Source of the DNA: Pycnopodia helianthoides
Lineage: Eukaryota > Echinodermata > Asteroidea > Forcipulatida > Asteriidae
Direction of reading: 5' to 3'
Length of the DNA: 64,000 nucleotides
Assembly: GCA_032158295.1 (NCBI GenBank)
Contig: CM063262.1
Coordinates: forward strand, 2,699,394-2,763,393
The position numbers and the translations under genes are program-made. The notes under the pieces are model-generated. The model saw nothing but the letters and a program-made list of their open reading frames with translations. It searched no databases and was not told the origin of the DNA. Positions 49,906 through 61,640 of the stretch are shown one piece after another. Every line of letters begins with the position of its first letter. Position 1 is the first letter of the stretch.

Positions 49906-50493
49906 AATTAACATTTCTACTGGAACAATTCAAGGGGCACCAAGGCAATGACCAGGAGGCAATTGCCTCAGTTACCTCCGAGAAACATCGGGCCTGCAAT
50001 TAGTCTGAACTTAAATTTGAAATACCGGTACATGCAACAAAACCCCTTCCCCCAACCCACACCCATTTCATTTCTCTAGTTGCCAATTAAAAATTCACAA
50101 ATCATCCCCCCTCCACCTCATAAGACCCTTGTTCTCAATCAGATGCAGAATCATTTCACAATACCTTCCCCCCACACCTATACATTAACCCATAAAATTT
50201 GGTGGTTGAAATAAAGCAATGCCTACTATTACTAATTGGGGACTTAGGGACGCCAGTTGCCAGCAGGATTACCAGCTAAATTTCCACTGGTTGCATAATT
50301 TAGCGCATGCGCACACTTCCGATCCGAGAAAACGGGTGATTTACCCGGTAAGTCTGCTGCCACCGACCATCCCCGAGAGTCTCCCGTTCAGCGACAACAA
50401 TAATGATATTCGTTCTCTCCGCAAACCAATGATGTATCATACCTTGAAGTATCAACGACATGGTTCTATAATGTATTATGAATTTGTTTTTTT
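49906..50493. other. No gene recognised
   Basis: A 95-codon open frame at 50219-50506 has no recognisable domain and overlaps the edge of a transposon. I do not call it a gene. Confidence 0.35.
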
Positions 50494-50859
50494 CGAATCC
50501 AAATAAATGTAGATGTCACTTACGTATTATTTTAGTTGCATTTCACTCCTAAGCTAGGAGCTTTGTTTGTCAGACTGGCAACCATGTCCAATGCCTTTGA
50601 TACCCTTTCTTGGTCGTTATAGAGGGCGCTGTAGGCCAGGTTTGGACTGGGAGTGTCCACCACCCTCTGATCCATATGGCCTCCCTAAGCCATCTAGTGG
50701 CTTGGTCAGGTTCTCCATCAACTACTGCGGCATTGTCTCATTTTATGGCACGGTTGGTGGCCCCAACATGGTCGGTTGCCAGTCTGACGAAGCTCCTAGC
50801 TAAGGAGTGAAATGTAACTAAAACAAAATGCAAGTAACAACCACGTTTATTTGGACTCG
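50494..50859. mobile_element. Foldback transposon with ~100-bp inverted ends
   Basis: The left arm (CGAATCCAAATAAATGTAGA, then TTTCACTCCTAAGCTAGGAG) is mirrored by the right arm (CTCCTAGCTAAGGAGTGAAA, then CCACGTTTATTTGGACTCG). The core of about 160 bp contains open frames produced by the arms but no transposase. Confidence 0.87.
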
Positions 50860-50979
50860 AAAAATACATAATCTATGGTGAACATATTTAATATTAGTTT
50901 TTATAATATTTTGCATAAAGAATACGGGAGAGTCAAGACTCACTGAAGATGCTGACAAGTCATGAATTTGTCTTGTTAA

Positions 50980-51221
50980 GGGAGCATCTCAAAAGTCGGG
51001 CATGTTCCAGGAGGAAAAGAACGTTCCTGTGGGCTTCCATTGGACTTCCACATTGTGCCAAAGTACAGACGCAATCCTACAAGTTAATACACGCATTAGT
51101 ATTTTTGAACGTACCAATGGCACGTTCCGGCGGTCCACTGGAACGGTCCATGAGTATGCTTTGGAATACTGATCCGATCCAATTAGAACATTCCTACCGT
51201 TCCAACTTTTGAGATGCTCCC
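50980..51221. mobile_element. GGGAGCATCTCAAAAGT MITE, copy 1
   Basis: The left end GGGAGCATCTCAAAAGTCGG and the right end CCAACTTTTGAGATGCTCCC are inverted repeats. A second copy is at 54707-54940. Confidence 0.85.
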
Positions 51222-51926
51222 TAAATTAAACTCATGATTTTCAAATCCAGGCAGGCCTCTAAGGGGGGCCATTCAGAAAAAAAATCCATATTTAAAAATG
51301 TTGATCTTTTATTCGAATTTGTTTAGAACAACCGACCCCAATTTTTGATTTTCAAATAATGACAGACTATTTAGCATACGCTTGACATTGAAGAACAAAG
51401 TAATGCCTCAATTGAAGCAGATGTTTTAGACCAATGTTCTCCCAGGTCAGGATTTTTCATCAGCTTTTCCTGGCTTTTAGCATGCAACTTTGTAGTAAGA
51501 CAATTTTTGCCGTCATCACCCCAAAAAGCACAGAGGTCGGCTTTCGAAACAAGGATGACTGATAACAATGGACAGCACAGACTTGACAGACCATCTGGAA
51601 GGGACCAATGTGTTTTTTCCCCCTTAAAAATATATGTTTGGTTTTTTTCATTAGGTTTTAATTTTCCAGTTATTTCTTATGAACCACCCACCCACAAGTT
51701 CGAAAAAAAAACACCTACATTTTGAAATATTAATTATTCTGAGTGTCTCCTAAAGCCGCGTTTGAATTGAATACTTCAAAAGAGGGTGTTCTTCTTTTGC
51801 ACGGTCAGCCATTTGCGTGTAGAGCCTCGATTTTTGGATAGCAGTGAATAGAAAACATTACATAAAACTAGGCACGATAATATACTGACACTTTCATTCA
51901 AACTGATAAATAAATACAATACTAAA
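51222..51926. other. No gene recognised
   Basis: Short overlapping open frames on both strands only. CCATTTGCGTGTAGAGCCTC near 51809 is complementary to GAGGCTCTACACGCACATGG near 52102, so 51809-52123 may be one larger inverted-repeat unit around the MITE below. Confidence 0.35.
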
Positions 51927-52085
51927 GCCTGGCTCATACTTCCTGCGAATGCGAATGCAAAGCCAAATTTGACGTCAGAAACAATTCGCAACAGTTGAGA
52001 TGAGCTCAACTCCCGCGAAACATACGCAGGGAAAATGTTACGTCAAAAAACTCGCTTCGCTATTGCATTCGCATGAACCGGGCTT
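51927..52085. mobile_element. Palindromic MITE, family M6
   Basis: The left arm GCCTGGCTCAT and TGCGAATGCGAATGCAA are mirrored by TTGCATTCGCATGAACCGGG. A diverged relative occurs at about 38075-38215 (CTCGCATTCGCATTCGCGGA). Confidence 0.7.
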
Positions 52086-52728
52086 AATAAAGCATGAAGT
52101 CGAGGCTCTACACGCACATGGCGGATCCGTGCAAGTAGCGAATGGTAGGAATGAGGGAGAGGTCCTATTCCTTCATCCAATGCCATTGCAGCCATCGTAC
52201 AAACCCCCAAACCTGGTACAATTGCTTTTTTTCGCTCCTTCAAAAACAGAAGCTCAATGCCTGGATAATACCACAATGCCATTATGTCCCTTGTCTCCAT
52301 CTCTTGTGACAGTAAAAACTCCTGCACTCCAATATTGTTCATAGAATGCTTCAACTTTGTACATCGCACATGCAGTGAGCAGCAACCAAACTGGCCCAAA
52401 GTCCACACGCGAGCAAATATTGCTTACTGAAATTATCTGCCGAGGAAAAAAAATCGACAGGGAACCAGCTGCATGCAATAGACATGACATGGCATTTTGG
52501 CTGGTGCCCCATTTCCATCTCAGCACAACTTCTTTGTGCTTTGGGAATGGCGTACACCCCAGACAACCTGTTTAAAACTGCTCAAATTTCAGCGCTGTGC
52601 TCTGCAAATACTTTCCATCAAATATCTGACTCGGAAATCAAAAAAACTACTTCCGAGACCGTTACAAGTTGAAGCACTCTACCAAACAGTTGCCCCCCAG
52701 AGTCGAGGGCTAACCTTTTCATTGAAAG
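52086..52728. other. Unassigned region with overlapping open frames
   Basis: Several frames of 60-121 codons overlap on both strands. The longest is on the minus strand at 52043-52408. None shows a domain I recognise, and none is in phase with TOMM40. It may be an eroded transposon gene. Confidence 0.3.
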
Positions 52729-52734
52729 TTTATT
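52729..52734 (-). terminator. Candidate poly(A) signal of TOMM40
   Basis: TTTATT on the plus strand reads AATAAA on the minus strand, about 45 bp after the TOMM40 stop codon. This would give a very short 3' UTR. Confidence 0.5.
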
Positions 52735-52778
52735 ATTTTTAATACATAAAGATTGCTACCTAGTTACGACCTTTGAAC

Positions 52779-55700
52779 TCAACCTATCATGAGTCCGAAA
52801 CCGAAGCGATATTGGCTCTTCCAGTGGTTGAGGACGGCGCTGAGTAGAAAGGTGAACGGCAACGGTTGTAGTCTCTTCTCCATCACCGCTGCTACGGTCC
52901 AATTAGAATCTAGCATTCCTGCAGAATAAGCGAACAGACAAAAAGTAGTAGATTTATAGCGAGACTGCGGAAAGTTCAAAAGAGCCTTACTCGCTCATTA
53001 TCTCAAAGAGAGCTTTTTAGCTGCTCCTAATTTTGGTTATTATGTCCTGGCATTATGTGTTTAATTAGCTCCGTACCAGTTCATTTTGCATTCTCTCATG
53101 TTTCGTTTGTTTTTTTGTGTTTTTTGTTAATTATGTATTGTTTTTGTATTTTTTTCTAGGGCTGTTCTTCACAAGCCTCGGCTTATTTGAACAGCCTCCA
53201 TACTCACAGCTTCTATTGTTTTACTTTTCCTCATTATCTTTGGTCATGTATACTCTTTGATTGTATTATACTACTTTATTTTGCTGTCCAAATGATTCTG
53301 TCTATTATTGTGAGTATGGAAAAAAAATTTTTCATTGAATTGAATTAAATTGAAAGTAAAGGCTACGTCACACAGGACAATTTGACAGGCAAGAGCAACC
53401 AACTGCACTGCACGCACAAGGTACACTTCGGCAGCGCAGCAGACGTTCTTGCTACCTGTAACTCACTATCCCCAAGAAGACTAATCGTCACCGTTTTCAC
53501 GAAGAGCCACCTATCTTTTATTGACAAATTATTGACTATTACAGGAAGAGGCCTTTATCTCAATAAATGCATTTTGTGTTTTCACTAAGAGCCATCTGCC
53601 CCGAAAATGCATTGTGATACCTTGTAACAGAAGAGCGTAAAATGTGGCAAAACTTGTTTTTCACGTTTCACGAAGAGCCACCTATCTTTGCGGGCGCGTG
53701 ATCACGTGACACGCGCGCCCCTTTCCTATGTTTAATACGTTATCCAGTAAGGTGTTTAAGTAGGTCATCTCACTTTTTAGTTTTCACAAAGAGCCACGTA
53801 TCTTTGACTAATTACTATGGCAATTAGCCAATATATCTACAGAAATGAGTTAGTCAATGGAGAGGTTAAACTTATATACAGAATCATATGATAGGTTTTT
53901 AACTGCAAACCGTGGCTTTAGTATTGCAGATTTTGCAGTTTTAAGCCAAGCATAGCGTAAAATGTAAATCTCAAATAAGCATTTGGACATAAGTGTCTCT
54001 TCGTGAAAACGGTGACGTAATGAGAAAACTGAAATGTGAACGAGTGCTCTTATTGGAGATTGCCCGTCACTGGTTGCCTGTGCATTGCCTCAAGTGACAA
54101 GGCCTTACGGTAATGTGTGATGTGCCGTTGCCAAGTGGTCTAGAGTGTTGAACTCAACGGGAATGAAAAAATTTGTCTCTAGAATGTAGAGATCCATTTG
54201 TTTTTATGTCAAATACAATGGCAATTTACATAACTTTAACATGAGGGAAGAGACTTGAAATGATTTCCTCACTTCCCAAATGTACTAACCTTTAATAGTT
54301 ACGTTGGCCGGATTGATGTCCACTTGGTAGCCGAATGCTAATGCACTTTCCTGAGCTCTGAAGTTACTTTCAAATTCTACCCCGAACTGGACGTCTTTCC
54401 CCTTGTGGTAGTACGCCGCGTGGCAGGCCGTCATGCCAAGCGTCCCTGATGCTATCCAGTTATTGGCTGAAAGTCAAGACAATCGGAACTTCCGTCAAGT
54501 TTATAAAGAGTAAGCTTGAAGATCAATAAACTGTTAAAAACCTTTTAAGATAAGCATCACCTTTACAGGCAGCTTAGGTTTTGGCTTTGAGCTGCTTCAA
54601 TTGTTCTAATTTTTCTACGCAGCAAAGTGGTTGACCCACCAATCATGCAAGGAATTTGATAAAACTCTCAGTGCCGCACGCAGTATTTACGTAAAAGACA
54701 CCTAAGGGGAAGCGTCTTAAAAGTCCGGCACATTCTAGGTGAAAAAGAATGTTCCCGTGGGCACACACCCACAATCCATTGCACCGCCAGAATGTTCTGC
54801 TAGACCACATCATTGTGCCAAAGTACGGGAGCAATGCTACACGAGTGATTACACGCATTAGAGGAGGTCCAATGGAGCACACGCTGGATCCAATGATCCA
54901 ATTAGAATGCTCCTACCGCTCCAACTTTTAAGATGCTCCCTTACACCAAGGTTTTAGCCAGGATTTGGTAAAAAGGGTGTCCAAATTGGCTGGAAATTGA
55001 AAAACTTACAATACATTTGCGTGCAAATAACAGATAAAACAGGGTGTCCAAATTTAAAACAGGGTGTCCAAAAGACACCCAGACACCCCTCTGGCTAACA
55101 CTATACCTTACACTGTGTGACACAGAGTAAGAACTATCTATTCTAAAAAGTTTAAAGTCCATGAAAAATTCAGTAAGAGATGTAGCTGATCATGAAAGAA
55201 AAAACGACAAACCCAAACTCACATGAATATTTTCCTGCTAGTGATGGGACAGTCGCTTGCTGTCCCTGACCATAGTGGAATAGTACTTCGGCTCCCAGCG
55301 CTAGCTTCTCCGTCACGCTCTGTAGGTAGTGACCGACGAGTATACCCGAACCTTCCAGTGGGTTGATGTTAGCTGCTGTCAGTGTACCGGTGAACGATGG
55401 ACCCTTGTATTCTAGCTCACCCTGGTACACAGCCCATTTAGTCTGCTGCGTCTGTTACCGAATTAAAAACAAACCGGATGATATTTTGTATGAATCATCC
55501 TCGAGTACTTTATTTTGGTTTTTTTGCCTTACAGTACACCATGTGTGTTAAAGGTACAAGTTGCCATGGATCGGGCGAGTTGGTCTATAAAAAGCGTTTG
55601 TAACCGTTTGTTATAAAATGCTCCACGCAAACGTGATAGCGCCCTCAAAAGGTTGCCAGTCCATGTTTAAACACTTCTAGCCGTGTCGATATCATCCGTT

Positions 55701-57891
55701 TAAACATGGCCACGTGATGTCCTCTCGTCCAATCAGAATGGATAAACTGTCCCAGGTATTTATGAATAGAAGTTAACCCTCGATCAGATCGATTGTCAAG
55801 TGTCGGTAATTGAAAGTTATAACAGCGGGTTTCCTACCTGTACAACTAATTTCCCTCGTAACCTATTTGCGAGCTGGTTAATAATTTGTGCGTTAAGACT
55901 GCCTGAGGTATCGAGGTCTCCAAGCATCACGGGGTACGCCTGTCAGGAAAAAGAGAAACAAAAATCTTGTCAACATCATCGAGGGACTCAAATCTACGAC
56001 CTCAGGGGATGATTTCATCCCGCAACCTTGCATAGCAAACTATTCTGATGAACTTATTTTGAATATCAAGTAATAAACCACAAGGGAAACTGACTCTGGG
56101 TACTCTTCAAATAATTTGGGGTTGAACAAAGACAAATTGACTTGAGCAGGATTTGAACCAACGACCTCTGGTTTAACGTGCCGGCGCTCTACCAACTGAG
56201 CTATAATACGTACGTGTAGGCACTTAGTCCAGCCTGCAAAACACTAGATACAGGCTAACTAGCCTGAGTGTTTTGCAGGCTGGACCCGACTGGTCAATCT
56301 TCCTTATGTTCACATTTCCTTGCCATACGTACCTCCGAGGGACTAATTTGCTTTGATCCAACGTAGGTCGTCCCAAAGTGGTAGGAGGACGGACTGAAGG
56401 CGCCGAGCGACAGGGTGTGACTTATCTGGAAGTGATTACTCAACCCCTTGTTGATGACCATCTTACAGCCCTCTATCGGCTGAGGAAAAATCTCTGCAAT
56501 ACAGGAATAAACAAAATGTATTAAGACTTCAGCTCTTTGGAAGCTGCTGGTTATTTCTAATTTAGCAAAAACTAGCTTCAGTCCCTTATGATTATGAGAG
56601 TTTTACTTTAATCATTCCTAGCAGCACTTGAACTTGAACACTAATAGGTCTGGGGTCCAGTTCCAGCTTACATGCATCAATGAGCTAAGCAAAGCTTATC
56701 CTGTTCGAGTTCCCTTCTTCGTGCACCATTGAGCAAAGCCCACCTGCCTGGATTGTGCAAGCTAAACCTCTTCGGCAGTACTTCAGCAGCAAACAAACAG
56801 AATGGAGGATCCCCTGAAGATGATCTGACTTCAGAATCAGAGCACTCAAAAATTCCTGCTTAGCAGAAATGGGCTACCAGACGTAGCTAACTGTGTAGCG
56901 TATTGTTTGTGACTGGTTCTCTGCTTATTTTTGCTTAGCAGAACAATTATCTAAGCACACTTTTCTGCTAAACAGCTTTATTAAAAATTGGGCTCAAGCC
57001 TGATACAAAGTAGCTATTTTTTCAACTTCCTGAATGGTAAAGGGCACCTCTACATCATACATATTTGTCGGGAGAATTTAAAGTTTGTAATGGAATATTT
57101 CAAGGGATGACCAGCCAGGGGCATGGATGATGGAGGCAATTGACTGCATGAACATGATGAAGGTGCTGGAATCGGCGAATTTCCTTGCATCACAATTACA
57201 GTTTTATCTGGATGAAAAAACACAAATTGTAGAATTTTGCGAGAATTGTTCTTCTCCCCGATGCTCTCGACCCATGTTCCTCGCATTGAACAAGTTGAAA
57301 ACCTCAGCTCAATAGCGGATCATGCCACACAACACTTTCTAATGAAATTATATTTTCAATTTTGGCTGCTCTTCTCCGCGCCAAAGAGGGTGCTATACTA
57401 AAAACGGCTAATGTAGCTTTCGCTGAAAAGATACCTGGTCTGAGTATATTCGGAACATGGGCATTGAACATGTTGAAGATTGATTATCTTGTTCTTCTTT
57501 AGTTTTACATAAATTTATTCTAATAATAATTAATTAACTTTAATTAATAATTATCGTCAAATATTAAGAAAAACACAAAGTTAGCGATATCTAACGCACA
57601 AACAATTGAATCATGTTTATCGATACCAAAGTTTGACTTGATTTAACCATATCAGATTCTTAAAACATATAAAAATCAGTGTTTTTGTCCAAGCTAACCT
57701 TTAACTTTCTTGAATAGATCTTCAAAACTGCCTGGATTCGGCAAACCTCCATTCCCCGCCGCCGTCGACTCGCTTCCAACACCCGCCGGTGCTGCTGCCG
57801 TCACAGGCGGTGCAACTGGCATCCCTGGCATCCCTGGCATGGGTGGAACTGGCATCACAGGTGACGCTTCTGCAGCAAAAACGGTGCCCAT
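52779..57891 (-). CDS. TOMM40: TOM40, mitochondrial import channel
   Basis: Six exons on the minus strand join in one frame of 1002 nt (333 aa): 57891-57699, 56493-56333, 55939-55838, 55451-55223, 54466-54290 and 52918-52779. All phases match and every intron is GT-AG. TOM40 is the 19-strand beta-barrel pore of the outer-membrane TOM complex, through which nearly all mitochondrial preproteins enter. Recognisable blocks are LPNPGSFEDLFKKVKG, INKGLSNHFQISHTLSLG, YHFGTTYVGSKQISPSE, GDLDTSGSLNAQIINQL, GSGILVGHYLQSVTEKLALG and DSNWTVAAVMEKRLQPLP. The C-terminal strand RFGFGLMIG serves as the sorting signal. The N-terminal 50 residues are Pro/Gly/Ala-rich, as in other animals. The length is slightly below human (361). 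The start ATG opens MGTVFAAE, comparable to vertebrate starts. Confidence 0.96.
53355..54125. mobile_element. TOMM40 intron element with scattered 25-bp repeats
   Basis: TTCACGAAGAGCCACCTATC-type words recur four times (about 53492, 53580, 53670 and 53780), and once inverted near 53998 (TCTTCGTGAAAACGGTGACG). The ends are loosely complementary (CTACGTCACACAGGACAATT and TTACGGTAATGTGTGATGTG). It is probably a DNA transposon with internal tandem repeats. Confidence 0.5.
54707..54940. mobile_element. GGGAGCATCTCAAAAGT MITE, copy 2
   Basis: The left end GGGGAAGCGTCTTAAAAGTC and the right end CCAACTTTTAAGATGCTCCC are inverted repeats. It matches 50980-51221, including ATGTTCC(C/T)GTGGGC and the GATCCAATTAGAA-like stretch. 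Confidence 0.83.
56075..56220 (-). mobile_element. tRNA-derived SINE (SINE-B)
   Basis: The minus strand reads TTATAGCTCAGTTGGTAGAG (A box), then GTTGGTTCAAATCCTGC (B box), then TCAAGTCAATTTGTC and GTTCAACCCC. It is not an intact tRNA gene because the acceptor stem cannot pair. It lies in a TOMM40 intron. Confidence 0.82.
56853..56998. mobile_element. M5 MITE, truncated
   Basis: It has the internal words TGGGCTACCAG, TGACTGGT and TTTTGCTTAGCAG, and ends near TAAAAATTGGGCTC. The left GGGCCC end is missing. Confidence 0.55.
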
Positions 57892-58461
57892 TTTCAGAAT
57901 TTAATGTGGGTTTTTTTCATGAAAAATATCTCCACATCGGTTGTCTGCAACCAGCAATGGTTTCAATGTACAGCACGCTGTATTCTACGCTCGACCCCAA
58001 ACACCGACACCTGGGACTTGCAAAGTCACCATCCCAAGATTTTGTGCAACGCGGTGCATTGTTGGTAAAACTTACCGTATTGAATCGTGTGGTGCGATGT
58101 TCCGGAAGTCATAAATTTAGGTCCGGAGGTCAATAAGCAAGTACTGCAACCTCGAATAAAAGTGGTGGGAACGATCGTGCTTCCCTAAGCGGGTGCCGAG
58201 AAACGATTGAGTTGATTGGTCGAAAAAGTATTAACACATAACGGTAGCTCCTATTGGTGAATTTCTGAATAGAGGTCAAATTAAGGTCAAATTATTTTTT
58301 GCCATGTGCGACATGACAAGACTGCGATGAGTGTTGTGTCATCATCTATCTGTTTTTATGAAATGGCACAGTCTTTACTTTGACAGTGTTTACAAATACC
58401 GCAACTTGTGTCTTTTGTGAACCATTATTAGAGTCCGAAATCATCAGATTTATCCATAATT
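57892..58461. promoter_or_regulatory. Head-to-head TOMM40/ZPR1 intergenic promoter region
   Basis: The 570 bp between the two divergent start codons contains two ATTGG words (58215-58219 and 58253-58257), i.e. CCAAT boxes on the minus strand. There is no obvious TATA box and no transposon that I could see. Divergent housekeeping pairs often share such CCAAT-containing promoters. Confidence 0.55.
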
Positions 58462-59159
58462 ATGGCGGAATCGGAACTGCCAAGCGGGTACGGCAATGTA
58501 CCACTTTTCAGAGAACTGACAGCGAAGATGTGGGTGATTTGGAGGCCACAGAGATTGAAAGTTTGTGCATGAATTGTCACGAAGAACAGGTAGGTAAACA
58601 ACTTTATTTATTTTCAAGAAAAAAATGCTAAGTGCTTCCTGAGTGCCAATACTTCATCATACCTTTTTGTTCATAGTTGTGCGTAGTGTGATGTACACAG
58701 TTGTCAATGTCACACGGCAACTATCATTAAATAATATAAATTATAATATTAATGTACTTACCTGGTCATGCTGGTCATCAGACTCAGGGACTGGATGGTT
58801 ACTAACTTGTATTATATAATTGTAACAAGTAATCATGGTTACCGTAACTGTTCACTATGATCAGTGATGGCTGGTGCAACAAAATACTATTTGTGTTCAT
58901 AATGGTAAGGTAAGGGGTAAGAAAAAGTGGCGATCGGATATATGACAACTTTCTATCCAAATAATGTTATTTTGTTTTTAATATCTCCCACTCCCAGGGA
59001 ACCACGAGACTCCTCCTGACCAAGATTCCATTCTTCCGTGAGATCGTTCTCATGTCCTTCTCCTGCCCGCGTTGCAATTTCACCAACAACGAAGTGCAGC
59101 CGGCCGGTAGAATCCAGGACAAAGGTTGCCGAGTTGAGGTTCATATACTCACCCAAAAG
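58462..59159 (+). CDS. ZPR1: ZPR1 zinc-finger protein, N-terminal part, apparent frameshift
   Basis: Exon 58462-58589 and exon 58998-59159 encode the first ZPR1 zinc finger: [10 protein letters not shown], then [20 protein letters not shown] and CNF (CX2C...CX2C), then [16 protein letters not shown]1 binds eEF1A and SMN-containing complexes and shuttles between cytoplasm and nucleus. The natural start (ATAATTATGG, 58462) opens [19 protein letters not shown], but this is in a different frame from EIESLCMNC. One base appears to be missing near 58521-58525, between CTGACAGC and GAAGATG. Restoring one base there would make the exon 129 nt, phase 0, as the next exon needs. The later exons (second zinc finger and both ZPR1 domains) were not found before 64000. 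They are beyond the window, or the gene is truncated. Confidence 0.82.
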
Positions 59160-60118
59160 GTTCGTTGACTCTCTCTGGATGTTTCTGTACCATTTGAAGG
59201 GTCAGGGATGGTGGTAATAATAGACCCCTTGCATATGACGTCACAAGCCCAAAACAGCGCCCTCACTAAGGTCAGTGAAGACCTATCATAGGCTGAGAGT
59301 TGTGAGTGTCGCGCACATTTGTGCGCGTTTCCATTGTTTGACCTCAGCGATGGCAGCCAATGCAAGGGGTCTATTGTGGGGCCCCTAAACAGAAATAAGA
59401 CTCATATCGCAGATCTCCCTTGCAAACATCTAGTGAACACCCTTGAGACTGACCACAATATGTGGGTCCTACTGACTTGCCGTCAACTCGCTTCGTGCCG
59501 TCAAATCGCCGTCAACTCGCCGTCAACTCACCCAAAACATGTTTAATCCATTAAGTGTCATGGAACCTTTAATACTGGTCAAAACGATATTTAATGTAAC
59601 TGAATAAGGTTGTAAACGTCTGAAATGTGCCATTTCAAGTGCACGAATATTGTTTTCTATGTACTACAACCATGAATCAGCAGCCATGTTGCCTTGCGCG
59701 GACCATACCATTATGCTAAAGGGGCGATAATATCACACATACACCAATAGAGGGCGTTCGTAAGAAATAAATATATATTACACGTAAATTTTTCCCTCTG
59801 TACAATGTACATTAAAATGCTTTTCATTGGGAAATGCAGCGGAAAAAAAATGCGGGGCGGGCCGGGCCCCGTGCCAATGAATTAATGTTAAGAATAAGAG
59901 CTCCCTGACGAATTATGAAGTGGGGCAAACCATATATTTTAGTGCTGCTGAGTTACTTGGGAAAACATAATGACGAGAAATTAACTTGGAACTAACGTGT
60001 ATTGCCACTAAATAAAAACAAAATAAAGGTATAATGAATCATCGAAACTATTTCCTTCCCAGATTACTAACCTGGTACAACTCTTTCATTTTACCTTAAT
60101 ATCTAGAATTACACATCT
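59160..60118. other. No further ZPR1 exon recognised
   Basis: Presumed ZPR1 intron. CGTCAACTCGC-type words recur between 59470 and 59530 as a small tandem array. No other feature could be defined. Confidence 0.4.
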
Positions 60119-60445
60119 TTGACTTTGGGTTGTCTCAAGAAACGTGCAGTAAAAATAAGTTTACCTTTATCATCTTTACTTAGAACAATATTATATGAAA
60201 AATATTTTACCCGTTTGTTTCCACCCCCTTTTTACACTGACATAAAACATCCACTACCCGTTAGTACCCGCAGCACTGTTAGGAACAATCTTTATGACTT
60301 GTTATTCTTTATCGTAAAGTCACATTGTCCAAAAATGTCCAGCGTGGCACTTTATTCTGGAATAGTCTGGATGACTCTTTTAATTCAAACTCTTTCTATT
60401 TTTACTTTAAAAATATGTTTTTTGTTTTAATATAAATACTGTGAT
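60119..60445 (+). pseudogene. Remnant of non-LTR retrotransposon reverse transcriptase C-terminus
   Basis: In one frame it reads LKKRAVKI, then HPLPVSTRSTVRNN. After a frameshift it continues GTLFWNSLDDSFNSNSFYFY, then FKNMF and stop. The order LQKRAIRII, then an RT...R segment, then G..(F/W)WNSL and FK..L is the usual C-terminal end of ORF2 in CR1/L2/RTE-like elements. The frames are broken and the upstream catalytic region is absent. Confidence 0.55.
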
Positions 60446-60689
60446 TTCTGCAACACTGAATAAACATATTTATAAAATAATGACTAGTTCTAGCATAGTA
60501 GCCGCGGTTTAATTCATGTATTGAGGCCGGAAAAATCTGCATGCCGTAGATTCTGTCCCCCTTTATGGAAAGAAGGATGATTTAAAAGCGGGCGCTATCA
60601 GAAGAAGTTTGTACACAGTTCGACGGGGAAATATTTATTCATGTCACACCGGATTTGGAGAAGTTAGTTAAAGAATAATGCGAGAGAAT

Positions 60690-60910
60690 AATGGAAGAAA
60701 AAACACCCTTGTCACACGAAGTTGTGTGCTTTCCGATGCTTGATTTCAAGACCTCATAATCTAATTCTGAGGTCTCGAAATCAAAATCGTGGAAAATCAT
60801 TTCCTTCTCGAAAACTACGCCACTTCAGAGGGAGCTGTTTCTCACAATGTTTTATAGTATCAACCTCTCCCAATTAAGTAAGGTTTTATGCTAATGGACA
60901 CTGCCTTTAA
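60690..60910. mobile_element. R1 MITE, inverted, truncated
   Basis: It contains CACACGAAGTTGTGTGCTTT, then GAGGGAGCTGTTTCTCACAA, and ends TGGACACTGCCTTTAA. These are R1 words in reverse order, and the left third is missing. Confidence 0.75.
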
Positions 60911-61640
60911 AGGGAGAATTACCAAATGGAATATTATTGCAACAGAAGGATAGTGCTATGTGCCTAATCAAACAAGCTTTATGTAAAGAAAAACCCCTTT
61001 AAAATATCTGCGTTGTCGTCAATCTATGTTAGACAACCAACTGTTTTATTTGTTAGCATAAACGGGCCAGTATACATGTCATTAAAGCAAAGAGATGGCA
61101 TCGGCTTCGTCTTATGTTATACACAAGAACGAGAAATCGTCAGCCGATTGTATGAAAATCTGGTTAATTATAGTTCAAAGAATCAAATGATGAACCATCT
61201 CAAAAGACTTCTTCTTCTTCTTGCCGGCTGCAAAACGGTTGAAACCTCTGCCATTGTGTCTCTCCTCTAAATCCATGAGGACATTTAATCATCTTTTTGT
61301 TGTGTAATTTTATTATGGAGTCGCACACTCGGTTGTTTTACGCAGCCCATAAGATGAATGAGCACTGATTGACTGCTGTCATTGTGGTTTTGCACTCTTT
61401 TGATTGGCCAACGTTACTGAGTTGCTGGGCCGTACATGTCAACCAAGATTAGTAGGCCTGCTTTAAGAAGGTTTAACGGCACATCAGAGAGATGGTTTGA
61501 TTGGTTTGTAATCGGCACCATGTTAACTTTATGTACTTTGATTTACCGAAACTTTTGTAGTGATGTGATTAGGCAATCATGGTTGGCAACTTCTGAACAT
61601 TGATATCGGCAACTTAAACTTCCCAATCAATTGAGAAAAA
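60911..61640. other. No gene recognised
   Basis: A plus-strand open frame of 85 codons at 61013-61270 has no recognisable domain. Nothing else can be defined. Confidence 0.35.

Noticed and set aside
52000..52566. Overlapping frames on both strands as a transposase or host gene
   Set aside because: No recognisable domain or catalytic motif, and the strand is ambiguous. Kept only as an unassigned region.
56150..56220. tRNA gene on the minus strand
   Set aside because: A and B boxes are present, but the acceptor ends do not pair and the sequence continues into a body shared with 27350-27462. It is a SINE.
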